Counted from the first letter of the stretch, positions 44,060 through 53,522 are shown. The stretch: 64,000 nucleotides of DNA from Myxococcales bacterium (GCA_022561775.1 JADFQO010000004.1:1-64000), one strand, 5' to 3'. The notes: a model not told the origin generated them from the sequence alone. Numbers and translations are program-made.

Positions 44060-45253
44060 GTGAAGATCCTGTTGGTCCACAACTTCTACCGTCAGCATGG
44101 TGGGGAGACCGCGGTCTTCGAGGCCGAGCGCCGCATGCTCCGCGCCGCGGGCCACAGCGTGATCTCCTACACCCGCGACAGCAACGAGATCGAGGGCTTC
44201 GGACACTGGAAACGCGCCACCCTCACGTCGACGACAATCTGGGCTCGTGACAGCCATCGGGAAATCAGCGCACTGATTGCGAGCGAGGCGCCGGACGTCG
44301 CGCACTTCACCAACACCTTTCCATTGATTTCGCCTTCCGCCTACTACGCGTGTCGGAACGCTCGCGTACCGGTCGTGCAATCGATCCACAACTACCGGCT
44401 GATCTGCCCGGCCGCGACACTCTGGAGGGACGGAGCGATCTGCGAGGAATGCGTCGACCATTCGCTGCTGCGGAGCGTCCAGCACGCCTGCTACCGGAAG
44501 TCGCGACCCGCCAGTGCGGTGCTCGCGACGGCGCTCGCCGTCCACCGCCGCAGCGGCACCTATGCCAACCTCGTCGATCGCTACATCGCGCTTACGCAGT
44601 TCGCCCGCGCCAAGCTGATCGCGGGAGGGCTCCCGGAGCAGCGAATCTGCGTCAAACCCAACTTCGTCGAGCCGGACCCCGGGGTTCGCGAGAGGCCCGG
44701 AGCGTACGCGCTCTTCGCGGGCCGGCTGACCGTGGAAAAAGGCGTGCACACGCTGCTCGACGCCTGGAAGCGGCTCGGCCCGGACGTCCCGCTGCACATC
44801 GCCGGTGACGGCCCGCTGCGCGATGCGCTCGCGCACCGGATCGACAGCGAGGGGATCGCGGGCGCAAGGCTGCTGGGTTCGCTCCCCCCGAAAGCGCTGA
44901 TGCGCGAGCTGCGCGGCGCGCGGATGCTGGTCTTCCCCAGCGAGTGGTACGAGGGAATGCCGATGGCGATCATCGAGGCCTTCGCGTGCGGCGTGCCGAC
45001 CATCGCGACCCGGCTCGGCGGCATGCAGGAAATGATCGACGACGGCAGAAACGGCCTGCTCGTCGCGCCCGCCGACCCGGAAGGCCTGGCGGCCAGGGTG
45101 CGCTGGGCGTTCGACCGCGAAACCGAGCTGGCCGCGCTCGGCCAAGCCGCGCGCGCCGAGTACGAGGTGCGCTACACGGCAGCCGCCAATTGCGCGCGCT
45201 TGATCGACATCTACCGGCAGGCCATCGAGCGGAGCGGCGATCGGGCCGCTTAG
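44060..45253 (+). CDS. Glycosyltransferase family 4
   Basis: About 397 residues from GTG 44060. GT-B fold features: KILLVHNFYRQHGGETAVFE at the N-terminus, HIAGDGPLRDAL, FPSEWYEGMPMAIIEAFACG with the EX7E pair, and GGMQEMIDDGRNGLLV. An unusual Cys pair with CPAATLWRDGAICEECVDH near residue 115-130 is shared by a subset of GT4 enzymes. Known role: transfer of a sugar from a nucleotide donor, retaining configuration. It stands between two methyltransferase genes on the other strand and overlaps the second by 4 nt at the 3' end. Confidence 0.9.
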   Translation: MKILLVHNFYRQHGGETAVFEAERRMLRAAGHSVISYTRDSNEIEGFGHWKRATLTSTTIWARDSHREISALIASEAPDVAHFTNTFPLISPSAYYACRNARVPVVQSIHNYRLICPAATLWRDGAICEECVDHSLLRSVQHACYRKSRPASAVLATALAVHRRSGTYANLVDRYIALTQFARAKLIAGGLPEQRICVKPNFVEPDPGVRERPGAYALFAGRLTVEKGVHTLLDAWKRLGPDVPLHIAGDGPLRDALAHRIDSEGIAGARLLGSLPPKALMRELRGARMLVFPSEWYEGMPMAIIEAFACGVPTIATRLGGMQEMIDDGRNGLLVAPADPEGLAARVRWAFDRETELAALGQAARAEYEVRYTAAANCARLIDIYRQAIERSGDRAA

Positions 45254-46002
45254 CGCGGCTTGCGCGCGACGATCAACTGCGAAACGCCGAACGCGCGCAA
45301 TCCCGGAGTCGCCTCGAGCGCGCGGGCGATCGCCCGCAGCAGCGGACGAAGCGCGCCGATCCAGCGCGGCTGATGACCGGAAATGTTTTCGAAGGTCTGC
45401 CAGACGTAGCCGCAACGCTCGATCGAAAACCCGCCCGCGCGGACCAATGCGCGCAGTTCCCAGGGCCAGTAGTTTCGCGCCCAGTATTGGAATAGACCCA
45501 GACCCACGGGGACGTACGGAACCAAAGGGGTGTAGTGGGGGACCTTCGCACCCGATCGCAGCGAAACGCCGTGGGTCTCGAACGGATAGAGTCGGTTGGG
45601 CGAGAAGATCACCGCGACGCCGCCGGGTTTCAGGATCCGATGGACTTCCCGGATTCCCTGATCGTCGCGGGGCACATGCTCGAGGACTTCGTTGAGCAGC
45701 GCGACATCGAAGCGATCGTCGGCGAACTCGACGGCCTCGAGATCTCCGACCGCCACGCGCCCCTCGGGCAAGGCTCCCCGACGCTTGGCTTCGCCAATCT
45801 TCTCGGCGCTGTACTCGATTCCCCAGGCGTCTGCACCGAGCGCCGTGAGCGCCCGGACGTACTCACCCGCGCCGCAACCGCAGTCGATTACGCTCTTTCC
45901 GCGCACGGGTCCCGCAACCGCACAGATCCAGTCGAGGCGTTTTTGCAGGTTGAGGGGCGTTGCGGTGTCGCCGCCGGCGGCCTGGATTTCGAGTTTCGTC
46001 AT
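45250..46002 (-). CDS. SAM-dependent methyltransferase (UbiG/COQ3-like fold)
   Basis: 250 residues. Motif I VIDCGCGAGEYVRAL, acidic IEYSAEKIGEAK, motif II VALLNEVLEHVPRDDQGIRE and motif III LKPGGVAVIFSPN are all typical. The C-terminal part (HYTPLVPYVPVGLGLFQYWA) is aromatic-rich and likely forms the substrate lid. The start overlaps the stop of the dehydrogenase upstream (ATGA), so it is translated with the demethylation operon. Substrate unknown; a glycan or lipid target is possible given the glycosyltransferase beside it. Confidence 0.85.
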   Translation of the reverse strand: MTKLEIQAAGGDTATPLNLQKRLDWICAVAGPVRGKSVIDCGCGAGEYVRALTALGADAWGIEYSAEKIGEAKRRGALPEGRVAVGDLEAVEFADDRFDVALLNEVLEHVPRDDQGIREVHRILKPGGVAVIFSPNRLYPFETHGVSLRSGAKVPHYTPLVPYVPVGLGLFQYWARNYWPWELRALVRAGGFSIERCGYVWQTFENISGHQPRWIGALRPLLRAIARALEATPGLRAFGVSQLIVARKPR

Positions 46003-46898
46003 CGAAGCCGTGTGATCAGGCTCGATGTATCACTGCGACCGCCACCCATTTTCTGCACCTCGGCATAGTAGCGATCGACGAGCGCGGTCACGTCGAGCCT
46101 CGCGCCGATCCGCTCGGCCTCCGCGAGCGCGATCCCGAGATCCTTGCACATCCAGTCGACCGCGAATCCGAAGTCGAACTCGCCGGCCAACATCGTCTCG
46201 GCGCGGTTGTCCAGCTGCCAGGACTGCGCGGCGCCCTGGGCGATCGCCTCGACGACGCGGCGGGCATCGAGACCCGACTTCAGCGCGAAGTGGAGGCCCT
46301 CGGCGAGCCCTTGAAGCAAGCCGGCGACGCAGATCTGGTTGACCATCTTGGTCAGCTGGCCGCTGCCCGCTTCGCCCATCCATAGGCTCTTCTTCGCGTA
46401 GCAATCGAGCAGCGGCTTCGCGCCTGCGTAGACATCCTCGGAGCCGCCGACCATGATCGTCAGGGTGCCGTCTTCCGCACCGCTCTGGCCACCGGAAACC
46501 GGCGCGTCGAGAAACGCGCAGCCGCGGCGCTGCGCTTTTGCGGCCAACTCGCGAGCGAGTTCAGCCGAGCCGGTGGTGTGGTCGACGAGGATCGCGCCGG
46601 CTGGCAATGCGGCCCACACCCCGGTGTCACCGCCGACCACGCTGCGGACATCGTCGTCGTTGCCGCTGCACAGGAACGCGAATTCGACATCCGCGACGGC
46701 TTCCGCCGGAGTTCTCGCGGAGCGACCGCCGTACTCCGCAACCCAGGCGTCCGCCCGGGCCGCGGTACGGTTGTAGACCGTCATCGCGCAGCCGGCGCGC
46801 GCGAGGTGCCCGGCCATCGGATAACCCATCGTACCGAGACAGAGAAACGCCACCGTTCGATCCGTCGATTCCATCAGCTCGACTGCGTGCAGCGTCAT
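45999..46898 (-). CDS. NAD(P)-dependent beta-hydroxyacid dehydrogenase family
   Basis: 299 residues. Rossmann start VAFLCLGTMGYPMAGHLARA (GXGXXG in the LGTMGYPM form), substrate loop DAPVSGGQSGAEDGTL and catalytic-Lys helix GSGQLTKMVNQICVAG, the standard 3-hydroxyisobutyrate dehydrogenase pattern. Known reactions: oxidation of 3-hydroxyisobutyrate, tartronate semialdehyde or related acids. It follows the OYE-type enzyme by 4 nt, so it belongs to the same operon and may act on an intermediate there. An alternative start is the Met at residue 9. Confidence 0.88.
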   Translation of the reverse strand: MTLHAVELMESTDRTVAFLCLGTMGYPMAGHLARAGCAMTVYNRTAARADAWVAEYGGRSARTPAEAVADVEFAFLCSGNDDDVRSVVGGDTGVWAALPAGAILVDHTTGSAELARELAAKAQRRGCAFLDAPVSGGQSGAEDGTLTIMVGGSEDVYAGAKPLLDCYAKKSLWMGEAGSGQLTKMVNQICVAGLLQGLAEGLHFALKSGLDARRVVEAIAQGAAQSWQLDNRAETMLAGEFDFGFAVDWMCKDLGIALAEAERIGARLDVTALVDRYYAEVQKMGGGRSDTSSLITRLR

Positions 46899-46902
46899 CG
46901 GA

Positions 46903-48861
46903 TCAGACCTTTCTGCCGTAGCGGTGCCCTTCCAAGATCGCGTGTTGCAACGAGCGCGGCGAAAATGCGTCGCCGATCACTTCGACCGCGACACCCTGCT
47001 GCTTCAGGGAATCGCTCAACGGATCGTAGCGGACGCCACCGTACACATAGACAAACGCGTCGTACGGCCCCATCTCATGCGCCGCTCCGGTCCAGATGTT
47101 GTTCGCGACGAGCGTTGCGTCTCGAATCGCGGCGGCCTCCAGGTGGGCGAAGAGCTGCGCACCCTTGCCGAACAGCCGGGTGAGGAGCGGTGGACGCGTC
47201 GTCGCGCCGAGGAAGGTCCCGATCGTCTCCTGGCTCGTCACGAGGTCGACCTGCACACCCCGATCGAGCAGGAATTCGGCGATGGTCGGCGCCTGGTGGC
47301 CGTACTCCTCGTCGATCACGATCACGACGTCGCCGAGCTCCCGCTCGCCGAGCAGCACATCCCAACCGGACACCACGCGCGCGGAGTCCAATCCGTCCAA
47401 CGCGGGTCGTCGCGCTCGAGCACCCGTTGCCAGTATCACGGCGTCGGGTTTCTCGGCGAGAACCCGGGAGACGTCCGCGTCGACCTTCAAGCGGAGGTCG
47501 ACCCCGAGTTTTCGGCATTGCTGGCCGGACCAGCGGGTTGCACCGTCGAAATCCTGTCGCGACGGCGCCAACTTCGCGATCAGCGTCTGGCCGCCCAGCT
47601 CGGCCTCGCGCTCGAAGAGAACCACATCGTGACCGCGGCCCGCGGCGACGCGCGCGGCCTCGAGGCCCGCCGGACCGCCACCGACGACCACGACCTTCTT
47701 TCGAATGTCGGAGTGTCCGAGGTCCGACCAGCGGTCTTCGCGGCCGATCACCGGGTTCTGCACGCAGGTCACGCCGCGGCCGGTATAGATCCGATCGATA
47801 CAGCCCTCGTTGTATCCCATGCACTGCCGGATGTCGTCGACTTGATAGGCCTTGGCTTTGTTCGGAAGATGCGGATCCGCGATCAGCGCGCGATTCATGA
47901 TGCACAGATCCGCCTGGCCCTCCGCGATGATGCGATCGGCCTGGACGGGATCGACGATTCGGCCGGTAGCGATGACCGGAACATCGACGACCTTGCGGAT
48001 ACTCGCTGCGAGATAGGTATAACAGCCCAGCCCGAACGACATGTTGGGAACCGCAGCCGCCTCCCCTACGAAGGTTTCTGCGCTGCCGCCGATGACGTTG
48101 AAATAATCGAGCGTTCCACAGGCGTCGAGTCGCTGACAGATTTCCAACATCTGTTGATTGTCGAGTCCGCGCTCGGTGAAATCATCACCCGTCACGCGGA
48201 TGCCGACGATGAACTCCGAGCCGACCCTTTCCCGCACTGCGTCGATCACGCGCATTCCGAATCGCAGCCGATTGTCGAGGGTTCCGCCATATTGGTCATC
48301 GCGCTCGTTCGCATTGAACGTCCAGAATTGATCGATCAGATGACAATGGCTCGCCATGATCTCGCAGCCGTCGAATCCGCCCGCCTGCAGGCGACCCGCG
48401 GCGGCGGCGAAGGCTTCGACGATTTCCTCGATCATGGCTTCATCGAGTGCGTGTGGGTTTTCGCGGTGATTGGGTTCTCGCACATCGCTCGGCGCGTAGA
48501 TGCGATTCCAGAGGTCGATGCTGCGCCCGCGTCGCCCGCGGTGCGTGATCTGGCAGACCACCGGGACATCGTATTGATGCATGGTGTCGCTGAACTTCTG
48601 GAGATAGGGGATCACGCGGTCGTCGAAAAGCTCGACGCCATTCCAGTCCCGCGCAGTGCTCGTGGAATGGACACTCGCGGACCCGAAGCACATCATGAAT
48701 CCGACACCACCGCGAGCCTTCTCTTCGTAGTAGCGACGCTCGACATCTTGCGGCATGCCATCGACCGCGAGGGCGTCTGCGTGCGCGCTACAGCAGATCC
48801 GGTTCTTGGCGGTCCGGTGCCCTATCTCAATCGGTGTAAAGAGGTGTTGAAATTCGGCCAT
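46903..48861 (-). CDS. OYE-type flavoprotein demethylase/dehydrogenase (DgcA-like)
   Basis: 652 residues. Residues 1-350 are an FMN-binding old-yellow-enzyme barrel (FTPIEIGHRTAKNRICCSAH; QITHRGRRGR; HCHLIDQFW). A 4Fe-4S loop CMGYNEGC plus GRGVTCVQNP follows, where the second Cys of the common CxxC is a Tyr. The C-terminal half binds FAD/NAD (VVVVGGGPAGLEAARVAAGR). This is the plan of dimethylglycine, trimethylamine and stachydrine demethylases and of 2,4-dienoyl-CoA reductase. With etfA, etfB and the Fe-S quinone reductase downstream of gntR, a DgcA-type N-demethylase is the best reading. The substrate cannot be told. Confidence 0.85.
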   Translation of the reverse strand: MAEFQHLFTPIEIGHRTAKNRICCSAHADALAVDGMPQDVERRYYEEKARGGVGFMMCFGSASVHSTSTARDWNGVELFDDRVIPYLQKFSDTMHQYDVPVVCQITHRGRRGRSIDLWNRIYAPSDVREPNHRENPHALDEAMIEEIVEAFAAAAGRLQAGGFDGCEIMASHCHLIDQFWTFNANERDDQYGGTLDNRLRFGMRVIDAVRERVGSEFIVGIRVTGDDFTERGLDNQQMLEICQRLDACGTLDYFNVIGGSAETFVGEAAAVPNMSFGLGCYTYLAASIRKVVDVPVIATGRIVDPVQADRIIAEGQADLCIMNRALIADPHLPNKAKAYQVDDIRQCMGYNEGCIDRIYTGRGVTCVQNPVIGREDRWSDLGHSDIRKKVVVVGGGPAGLEAARVAAGRGHDVVLFEREAELGGQTLIAKLAPSRQDFDGATRWSGQQCRKLGVDLRLKVDADVSRVLAEKPDAVILATGARARRPALDGLDSARVVSGWDVLLGERELGDVVIVIDEEYGHQAPTIAEFLLDRGVQVDLVTSQETIGTFLGATTRPPLLTRLFGKGAQLFAHLEAAAIRDATLVANNIWTGAAHEMGPYDAFVYVYGGVRYDPLSDSLKQQGVAVEVIGDAFSPRSLQHAILEGHRYGRKV

Positions 48862-48925
48862 GATCCGCCCGTCGTTCGTCCGGCTCTACGTTTCGCCTCG
48901 CAAATCCCGCCGATCCGCGTCGCGA

Positions 48926-49831
48926 TCAGACATCGACTCCGACCTCGAAGGGTCCGCGCGTCGCGAGCGGGTGACCGTTCATGGGCCGGGGGCGCCTTCG
49001 CGTTCGAATCGGGATCGACGCGGCGTTGGCTGCGCTTGGTTGGGGTCGCTGCCCAGCGGACCGCGAAGCCACGGCTCCCTCTGATGCGCTGTGCTGCTCG
49101 CCGCCGGGTCCGTGTTCGACGAAGCCGTGGTGACTGAGATAGCGAAGCAGCTGCCGAGCGCATTCCTCAGCGCTTTCCCGCACGAGACTCGCCGTGTTCT
49201 CGGCGATCTCGCCCACTCCAAACAGCGCGTTCATGCGCTCCACTGCGCGTCCCGCGACGCGCGATGCGTGATCGCCAAGCCGCACCCGAGGCGTGGTGGG
49301 CTCCCATTCGACGCCGCTCGGCGCATTGCAAGCGACCGGTTCGCCGCTGGCCGCTCTTGCCGCGTCGATGCGATACCGAGAGAGATAGGGCCCCCGCTCG
49401 ACGCTGTCCGCGACCACGAGAACGACGCGGCCGCGAATGCTGAGGAGATCTCGGGCGCCGCGGCCCAGATCCCGCGTCACCAGCAGCCGATCGGCTTCCC
49501 GCTGCACGTCGATCACTTCGTAAACCAGCGCGGCGCCGCGCTGTTCGGCCAACCGTGCGGGCAGAGCGTCGCCGCGCTCGCCGCATCCACCCCGTCCGAG
49601 CAAGGCGACATCGACGCTGTCGTTCTCCAGATCCGAAATCTCTTCGACGGTCTCGACGCCAGCGGCTCGCGCAAAACATCGGGCGTCCGCGTCATCCGCG
49701 TACGCGCGGACGTCGCTCCCGAAGCTTGCCATCGCGAGCGCGACTGCGCCGCGATCCGAGATCGGCAAGGTCGGAGCCCCGGAGGCGGTCGCCGACGAAG
49801 CGGAACCGATGATGACGGCAACGCGCATCAT
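48926..49831 (-). CDS. Electron transfer flavoprotein beta-subunit-like protein
   Basis: 301 residues from an ATG overlapping the stop of the Fe-S gene (TGATG; a second ATG follows directly). The chain is a divergent ETF-beta fold: SDRGAVALAMASFGSDVRAY, VDVALLGRGGCGERGD, LPARLAEQRGAALVYEVIDV, and the anti-parallel end with PSGVEWEPTTPRVRL. The C-terminus has an extra Arg/Ser-rich tail. With etfA two genes upstream it forms the FAD-containing electron carrier that accepts electrons from the demethylase. Similarity is weak by eye; position supports it strongly. Confidence 0.72.
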   Translation of the reverse strand: MMRVAVIIGSASSATASGAPTLPISDRGAVALAMASFGSDVRAYADDADARCFARAAGVETVEEISDLENDSVDVALLGRGGCGERGDALPARLAEQRGAALVYEVIDVQREADRLLVTRDLGRGARDLLSIRGRVVLVVADSVERGPYLSRYRIDAARAASGEPVACNAPSGVEWEPTTPRVRLGDHASRVAGRAVERMNALFGVGEIAENTASLVRESAEECARQLLRYLSHHGFVEHGPGGEQHSASEGAVASRSAGQRPQPSAANAASIPIRTRRRPRPMNGHPLATRGPFEVGVDV

Positions 49832-51819
49832 CAGGAAGCTGCACCCGAGCGCGGCATCCGCTCCGCGACGAGTTCTGCGAGATCTTTGACGACCATGGAA
49901 TTTCCGTCGGGCAGTGCCTGATTTCCGGCTTCCAGCATGATCTTGCAGAATGGACAACCGGTTGCGACGATCTTTGCGCCGGTGGACGCGGCTTCGCGCG
50001 AACGGATGTTTTCGACTCGATCTTTTCCGGGGACGTCGAGCCAGAGGCCGCCTCCACCGGCACCGCAACAGAAAGACTCCTTTCCGTGCCGCGGCATTTC
50101 GACGCGCGCATCGCTCATCGCATCGATCACCGCGCGCGGCGCCGCGGTTTCGCCGTTGCCGCGGCCCAGATAACAGGGATCGTGGAAGGTGACCGACGCG
50201 AGTCCTTCCATCCCCGCAAGTCGCCCCTCCGCGATCATGCGCGCGAGAAATTGACTGTGGTGCTCGACCGAAAAGGACGCGCCGAACTCGGGGTATTCGT
50301 TCTTCATGGTGTTGAAACAGTGGGGGCAGTGGGTCAGTACCGTCTTCACGGAGTGACCCGCGAGCGTCTCGATGTTTTCACGTGCGCACTGCCGAAACAG
50401 CCCCTCCTCCCCGGCGCGTCGCGCGGGGTCACCCGTGCAGCGTTCGCGACAGCCGAGGATCCGATAGCGAATCCCGAGTCGATCGAGAATCGCGATCATC
50501 GATCTCGAGACCGACTGTCCATCCGGATCGAAGCTCCCCGCGCAACCGACCCAGTACAGCAGGTCGATCTCCTCGCCGGGCTCGGCGACCGGGGGGTTCA
50601 GACCCTGCGCCCACGCGAGCCGCTGGTCGTTGTCCCTGCCGAAGGGATTGAACGCGTTTGCGGTCGCCTCGAAGAAGTCCGCCGCAGAATCGGGGACCGA
50701 GCCCGCTTCGACGCAGGCTCGGCGGAGTTCGACGATCTTGTCGTAGACATCGATGCCGACCGGGCAGACCTCGTTGCACGCGCCGCAGGTCGTGCAGGAC
50801 CAGAGCGCGTCGGAATCAAAGCGACCCGGTAGGTCGTCGCCGTCGGCAGTGCTCCCGAAATCCGTCAGCGCCTCGCGGATACCCAGAACGATTTCGCGCG
50901 GCCGCAGCGGCGTGCCGGCCGCGGCGGCCGGACAGACCATGTTGCAAAGCCCACACGTCGTACAGGCGTCCACCTGGAGCAGGTCGTTCCAGTCGAGGGC
51001 TCGAACCGTGGCGGCTCCGGGTGGCAGCTCCGGTGACGCGGGCGACCGCAACTGGGCGAGCGGACGCCGCCTGCGCAGCGACCAGCTCGCGGCGCCGTAG
51101 ATCATGTGGGCGAAGAACAGCCACGGAACGAGTGCAAAGAACAACACGCAGACGAGCGCGTGACCGCCCCAGAGTGCGCGATGCCAGACCTGAAGCGTTT
51201 CCGCGCTGACATCAGCGGCGTGTAGCGCCAACGCAATCGAGTATCCGACCGCGCTCCAGCGCTCGAAGTCGGGCAGTTCCACCGCGATGCGCGCGCCTTC
51301 GAGCAGGAATCCGCTGATCGAAATGGCGAGCAACAACCACGTGAGGGCCGCCACCCACCAGGCCCGCAGGATCCGCCCCTCGCCGGCGAAGTGCCGGCGC
51401 CAGAGAAACATCAGCAGACCCGTGATGAACGCGAGCCCGCCGAGATCGATCACCAGGGAGGCGACCCGGTAGAACCATCCGTAGAAGAAATGCAGCGGCG
51501 TCTGGTGCTCCAGGAAGACGATCGACGTACCGACGAAGAGGATCAAGAAGCCATAGGTAACGAGCAGATGTGCGATTCCCGCGAAGCGGTCGCGACGCAG
51601 CGGTTCCTGAAACACCAGATAGCGGGCGATCGACACCAGCCGCTCGCCGAGCGGCGGCGGCGACTGCGCCGGGCGCCGCCCTCGGTGACGGGTGGACGAG
51701 CGTCGCAGCAGCACCCACGCCGCCCAACCACAGGCACCGAAGGCCAAGGCGTAGAAGGCAGCGACGAGCCCGGCCGGGATGTTGCCGAGAATTTCTCGGG
51801 TGATCGCGCTCCCGTTCAT
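49831..51819 (-). CDS. DgcB-type membrane Fe-S oxidoreductase (ETF:quinone reductase-like)
   Basis: 662 residues from ATG 51819 (GAGGAG upstream). The N-terminal half has about five TM helices with NarI-like heme ligands (HLLVTYGFLILFVGTSIVFL; HRALWGGHALVCVLFFALVP). Two 4Fe-4S ferredoxin motifs follow: CTTCGLCNMVCP and CTTCGACNEVCP. The C-terminus carries two CCG/heterodisulfide-reductase domains (CAGSFDPDG to CRERCTGD; HCPHC; FCCGAGGGG). Known role in the dimethylglycine pathway: passes electrons from ETF to the quinone pool. It overlaps etfA by 4 nt and etfB by 1 nt. Confidence 0.9.
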   Translation of the reverse strand: MNGSAITREILGNIPAGLVAAFYALAFGACGWAAWVLLRRSSTRHRGRRPAQSPPPLGERLVSIARYLVFQEPLRRDRFAGIAHLLVTYGFLILFVGTSIVFLEHQTPLHFFYGWFYRVASLVIDLGGLAFITGLLMFLWRRHFAGEGRILRAWWVAALTWLLLAISISGFLLEGARIAVELPDFERWSAVGYSIALALHAADVSAETLQVWHRALWGGHALVCVLFFALVPWLFFAHMIYGAASWSLRRRRPLAQLRSPASPELPPGAATVRALDWNDLLQVDACTTCGLCNMVCPAAAAGTPLRPREIVLGIREALTDFGSTADGDDLPGRFDSDALWSCTTCGACNEVCPVGIDVYDKIVELRRACVEAGSVPDSAADFFEATANAFNPFGRDNDQRLAWAQGLNPPVAEPGEEIDLLYWVGCAGSFDPDGQSVSRSMIAILDRLGIRYRILGCRERCTGDPARRAGEEGLFRQCARENIETLAGHSVKTVLTHCPHCFNTMKNEYPEFGASFSVEHHSQFLARMIAEGRLAGMEGLASVTFHDPCYLGRGNGETAAPRAVIDAMSDARVEMPRHGKESFCCGAGGGGLWLDVPGKDRVENIRSREAASTGAKIVATGCPFCKIMLEAGNQALPDGNSMVVKDLAELVAERMPRSGAAS

Positions 51820-52847
51820 CTCGCGCTCCTCGGTTCTGCGGCCAGCTGAGCCTCCAATTGCGACAGGACTTCGTGGAGATCCGCGACCAGCCCGAGGTGC
51901 GCCGCTTTGAAGATCGGCGCGTTGGGATCGGTATTGATCGCGACGATGTGGCGGGCCCCTGCCATGCCCGCTAGATGGTGGCTCGCGCCGCTGATCCCGC
52001 AGGCGAGATAGAGCGCGGGAGCGACCGTCTTGCCGGTCTGTCCCACCTGGCGCTCGCGATCGACCCAGCCGAGATCGACTGCGACGCGACTCGCCGCAAC
52101 AGTCGCCTTCAGAACCCTCGCGACACGCGCGAGCCGCTGGAAACCGTCGGCGCCGCCGAGCCCGCGTCCCCCCGCGACGATGCGATCCGCATCGCAAATG
52201 TCGATCTCGCTGGGATTGGCCGGGATTTCGCGCTCGACGCGGATCGGTTCCTCTCCGACCTCCACCGAGCAGGGGCGCTCGACCGTTCCGACGCGATCGG
52301 AATCCGCAGGCATCGCTTCGGCGACACCGGGTCGGAAGGTCAGCACGGCGGTCTCGTCTGGGCCAAGAGTCGCCTTTCGGGAGTACCGACCACACGCGCT
52401 CAGCGCCGTCACCACGAGCCGACCGTCGCGGTCGAATCCGGCTTGGAGCGCGGGGGAAACCAATCGCCAACCGCGGCGAACCGCGAGGCGCGCGGCCCAC
52501 TCGCGGCCGTCGGGACCGCCGGAGGCGAGTACGACGCGGGGTCGATAGGGTGCGAGAATGGCCTCGGCGTTCGCGGTGCGACCCAGCGGGCCGCACCCTG
52601 CAACGCGGCCCGCCGATCCGCCAGCCGAGCCCGGGTCCGCCGGCCGCACCGGTTTGACGATCTTCACGCAGTCGGCGCCGGCCGCGATCAACGCCCCGGG
52701 ATCGCAGCACGCACCCACGATCAGGGCGCCGACGGACTCCGAGCGCGCGTCGGCGAGCTGACGCGCATCTCCAAGTCGCTCGTAGGTGGCGGCATCGACG
52801 CGATGATCGATCACCCAGGTGCGGCACCACTCGACGGGCGCCGACAT
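51816..52847 (-). CDS. Electron transfer flavoprotein alpha subunit
   Basis: 343 residues from the ATG overlapping the gntR stop (TGATG). The C-terminal FAD domain is canonical: RVAVDLGWVDRERQVGQTGK, ALYLACGISGASHHLAGMAG and IVAINTDPNAPIFKAAHLGL, matching the ETF-alpha signature. The N-terminal half is divergent and Ala/Arg-rich. It pairs with the beta-like subunit at 48926-49831. The gene order etfA-dgcB-etfB-dgcA on the complement is what is expected for an N-methyl-group demethylation operon. Confidence 0.9.
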   Translation of the reverse strand: MSAPVEWCRTWVIDHRVDAATYERLGDARQLADARSESVGALIVGACCDPGALIAAGADCVKIVKPVRPADPGSAGGSAGRVAGCGPLGRTANAEAILAPYRPRVVLASGGPDGREWAARLAVRRGWRLVSPALQAGFDRDGRLVVTALSACGRYSRKATLGPDETAVLTFRPGVAEAMPADSDRVGTVERPCSVEVGEEPIRVEREIPANPSEIDICDADRIVAGGRGLGGADGFQRLARVARVLKATVAASRVAVDLGWVDRERQVGQTGKTVAPALYLACGISGASHHLAGMAGARHIVAINTDPNAPIFKAAHLGLVADLHEVLSQLEAQLAAEPRSAR

Positions 52848-53506
52848 CAGGAGACGCGGCTCACGGTGAGCGGCACCGGTTCCGGTCGGAGGTAGCTCTG
52901 GATTCGCGCGACGTGCTGCAACACGTGCTGCTGCATTCCGCGCACGCAGCGCTCGGCGTCGCGCGCTGCGATCGCGTCGACGACCTCGCGGTACTCGTCG
53001 ATGATCGGCTCGAGCTCGTATTGATCGGCGGCGGATTGACCCCAGAACAGCACGGCCTGATTGCGCAACACGGTGAGCTGCTGTGCGAGGGTCTGGTTGC
53101 CGGCCGCGCGATCCAGAAACTCGTGGAACACCAGGTCGCGTCGCATGCGCTCCCGACCCGACAGATCGGACCACTCCTCACCACAGGCGTCGAGCCAGGC
53201 CTGGAGCTCCGCGAGCCATTGCGGGCTGCAGCGCGCCACCGCGAGCCGACCCGAGCACTCCTCGAGCACCAGGCGGACTTCGGTGATCTCGCGGATCTGC
53301 CGGATCGAGGTCTCGGCGACGAAGATGCCACCGCGGGGGACGACGCGGACCAGGCCCTCGAGCCGCAGCCGCAGCAGCGCCTCGCGCACGGGCGTTCGGC
53401 TCACGCCGAGCTCGGCCGCGAGTTCTCTTTCATTCAACGCCGAACCCGGTGCATAATCGCCCAGTGCGATCCCGGCGAGGAGTCGGTCGTAGACGGTTTT
53501 TGTCAC
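52847..53506 (-). CDS. GntR/FadR-family transcriptional regulator
   Basis: 219 residues from GTG 53506. The N-terminal winged helix has YDRLLAGIALGDYAPGSALN, ERELAAELGVSRTPVREALL and RLRLEGLVRVVPRGGIFVAE. The C-terminal FCD domain carries metal-ligand positions in EVRLVLEECSG, DLVFHEFLDRAAGN and the late EYREVVDAI and MQQHVLQHV helices. It is the first gene of the leftward demethylation operon, 1-nt overlap with etfA, and probably represses it until an intermediate binds. A candidate operator lies directly upstream. Confidence 0.9.
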   Translation of the reverse strand: MTKTVYDRLLAGIALGDYAPGSALNERELAAELGVSRTPVREALLRLRLEGLVRVVPRGGIFVAETSIRQIREITEVRLVLEECSGRLAVARCSPQWLAELQAWLDACGEEWSDLSGRERMRRDLVFHEFLDRAAGNQTLAQQLTVLRNQAVLFWGQSAADQYELEPIIDEYREVVDAIAARDAERCVRGMQQHVLQHVARIQSYLRPEPVPLTVSRVS

Positions 53507-53522
53507 GGTGGCAGATTAGTAA

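Noticed and set aside
46924-49137. Long rightward open frame of over 700 codons antisense to the OYE-type enzyme
   Set aside because: It mirrors the codon structure of the real gene, has no recognisable motifs, and the leftward frame encodes a complete flavoenzyme.
51820-52830. N-terminal extension of the Fe-S membrane protein by ~336 codons
   Set aside because: The extension overlaps etfA in a different phase, is Arg-rich and lacks motifs; a GAGGAG site supports the ATG at 51819.
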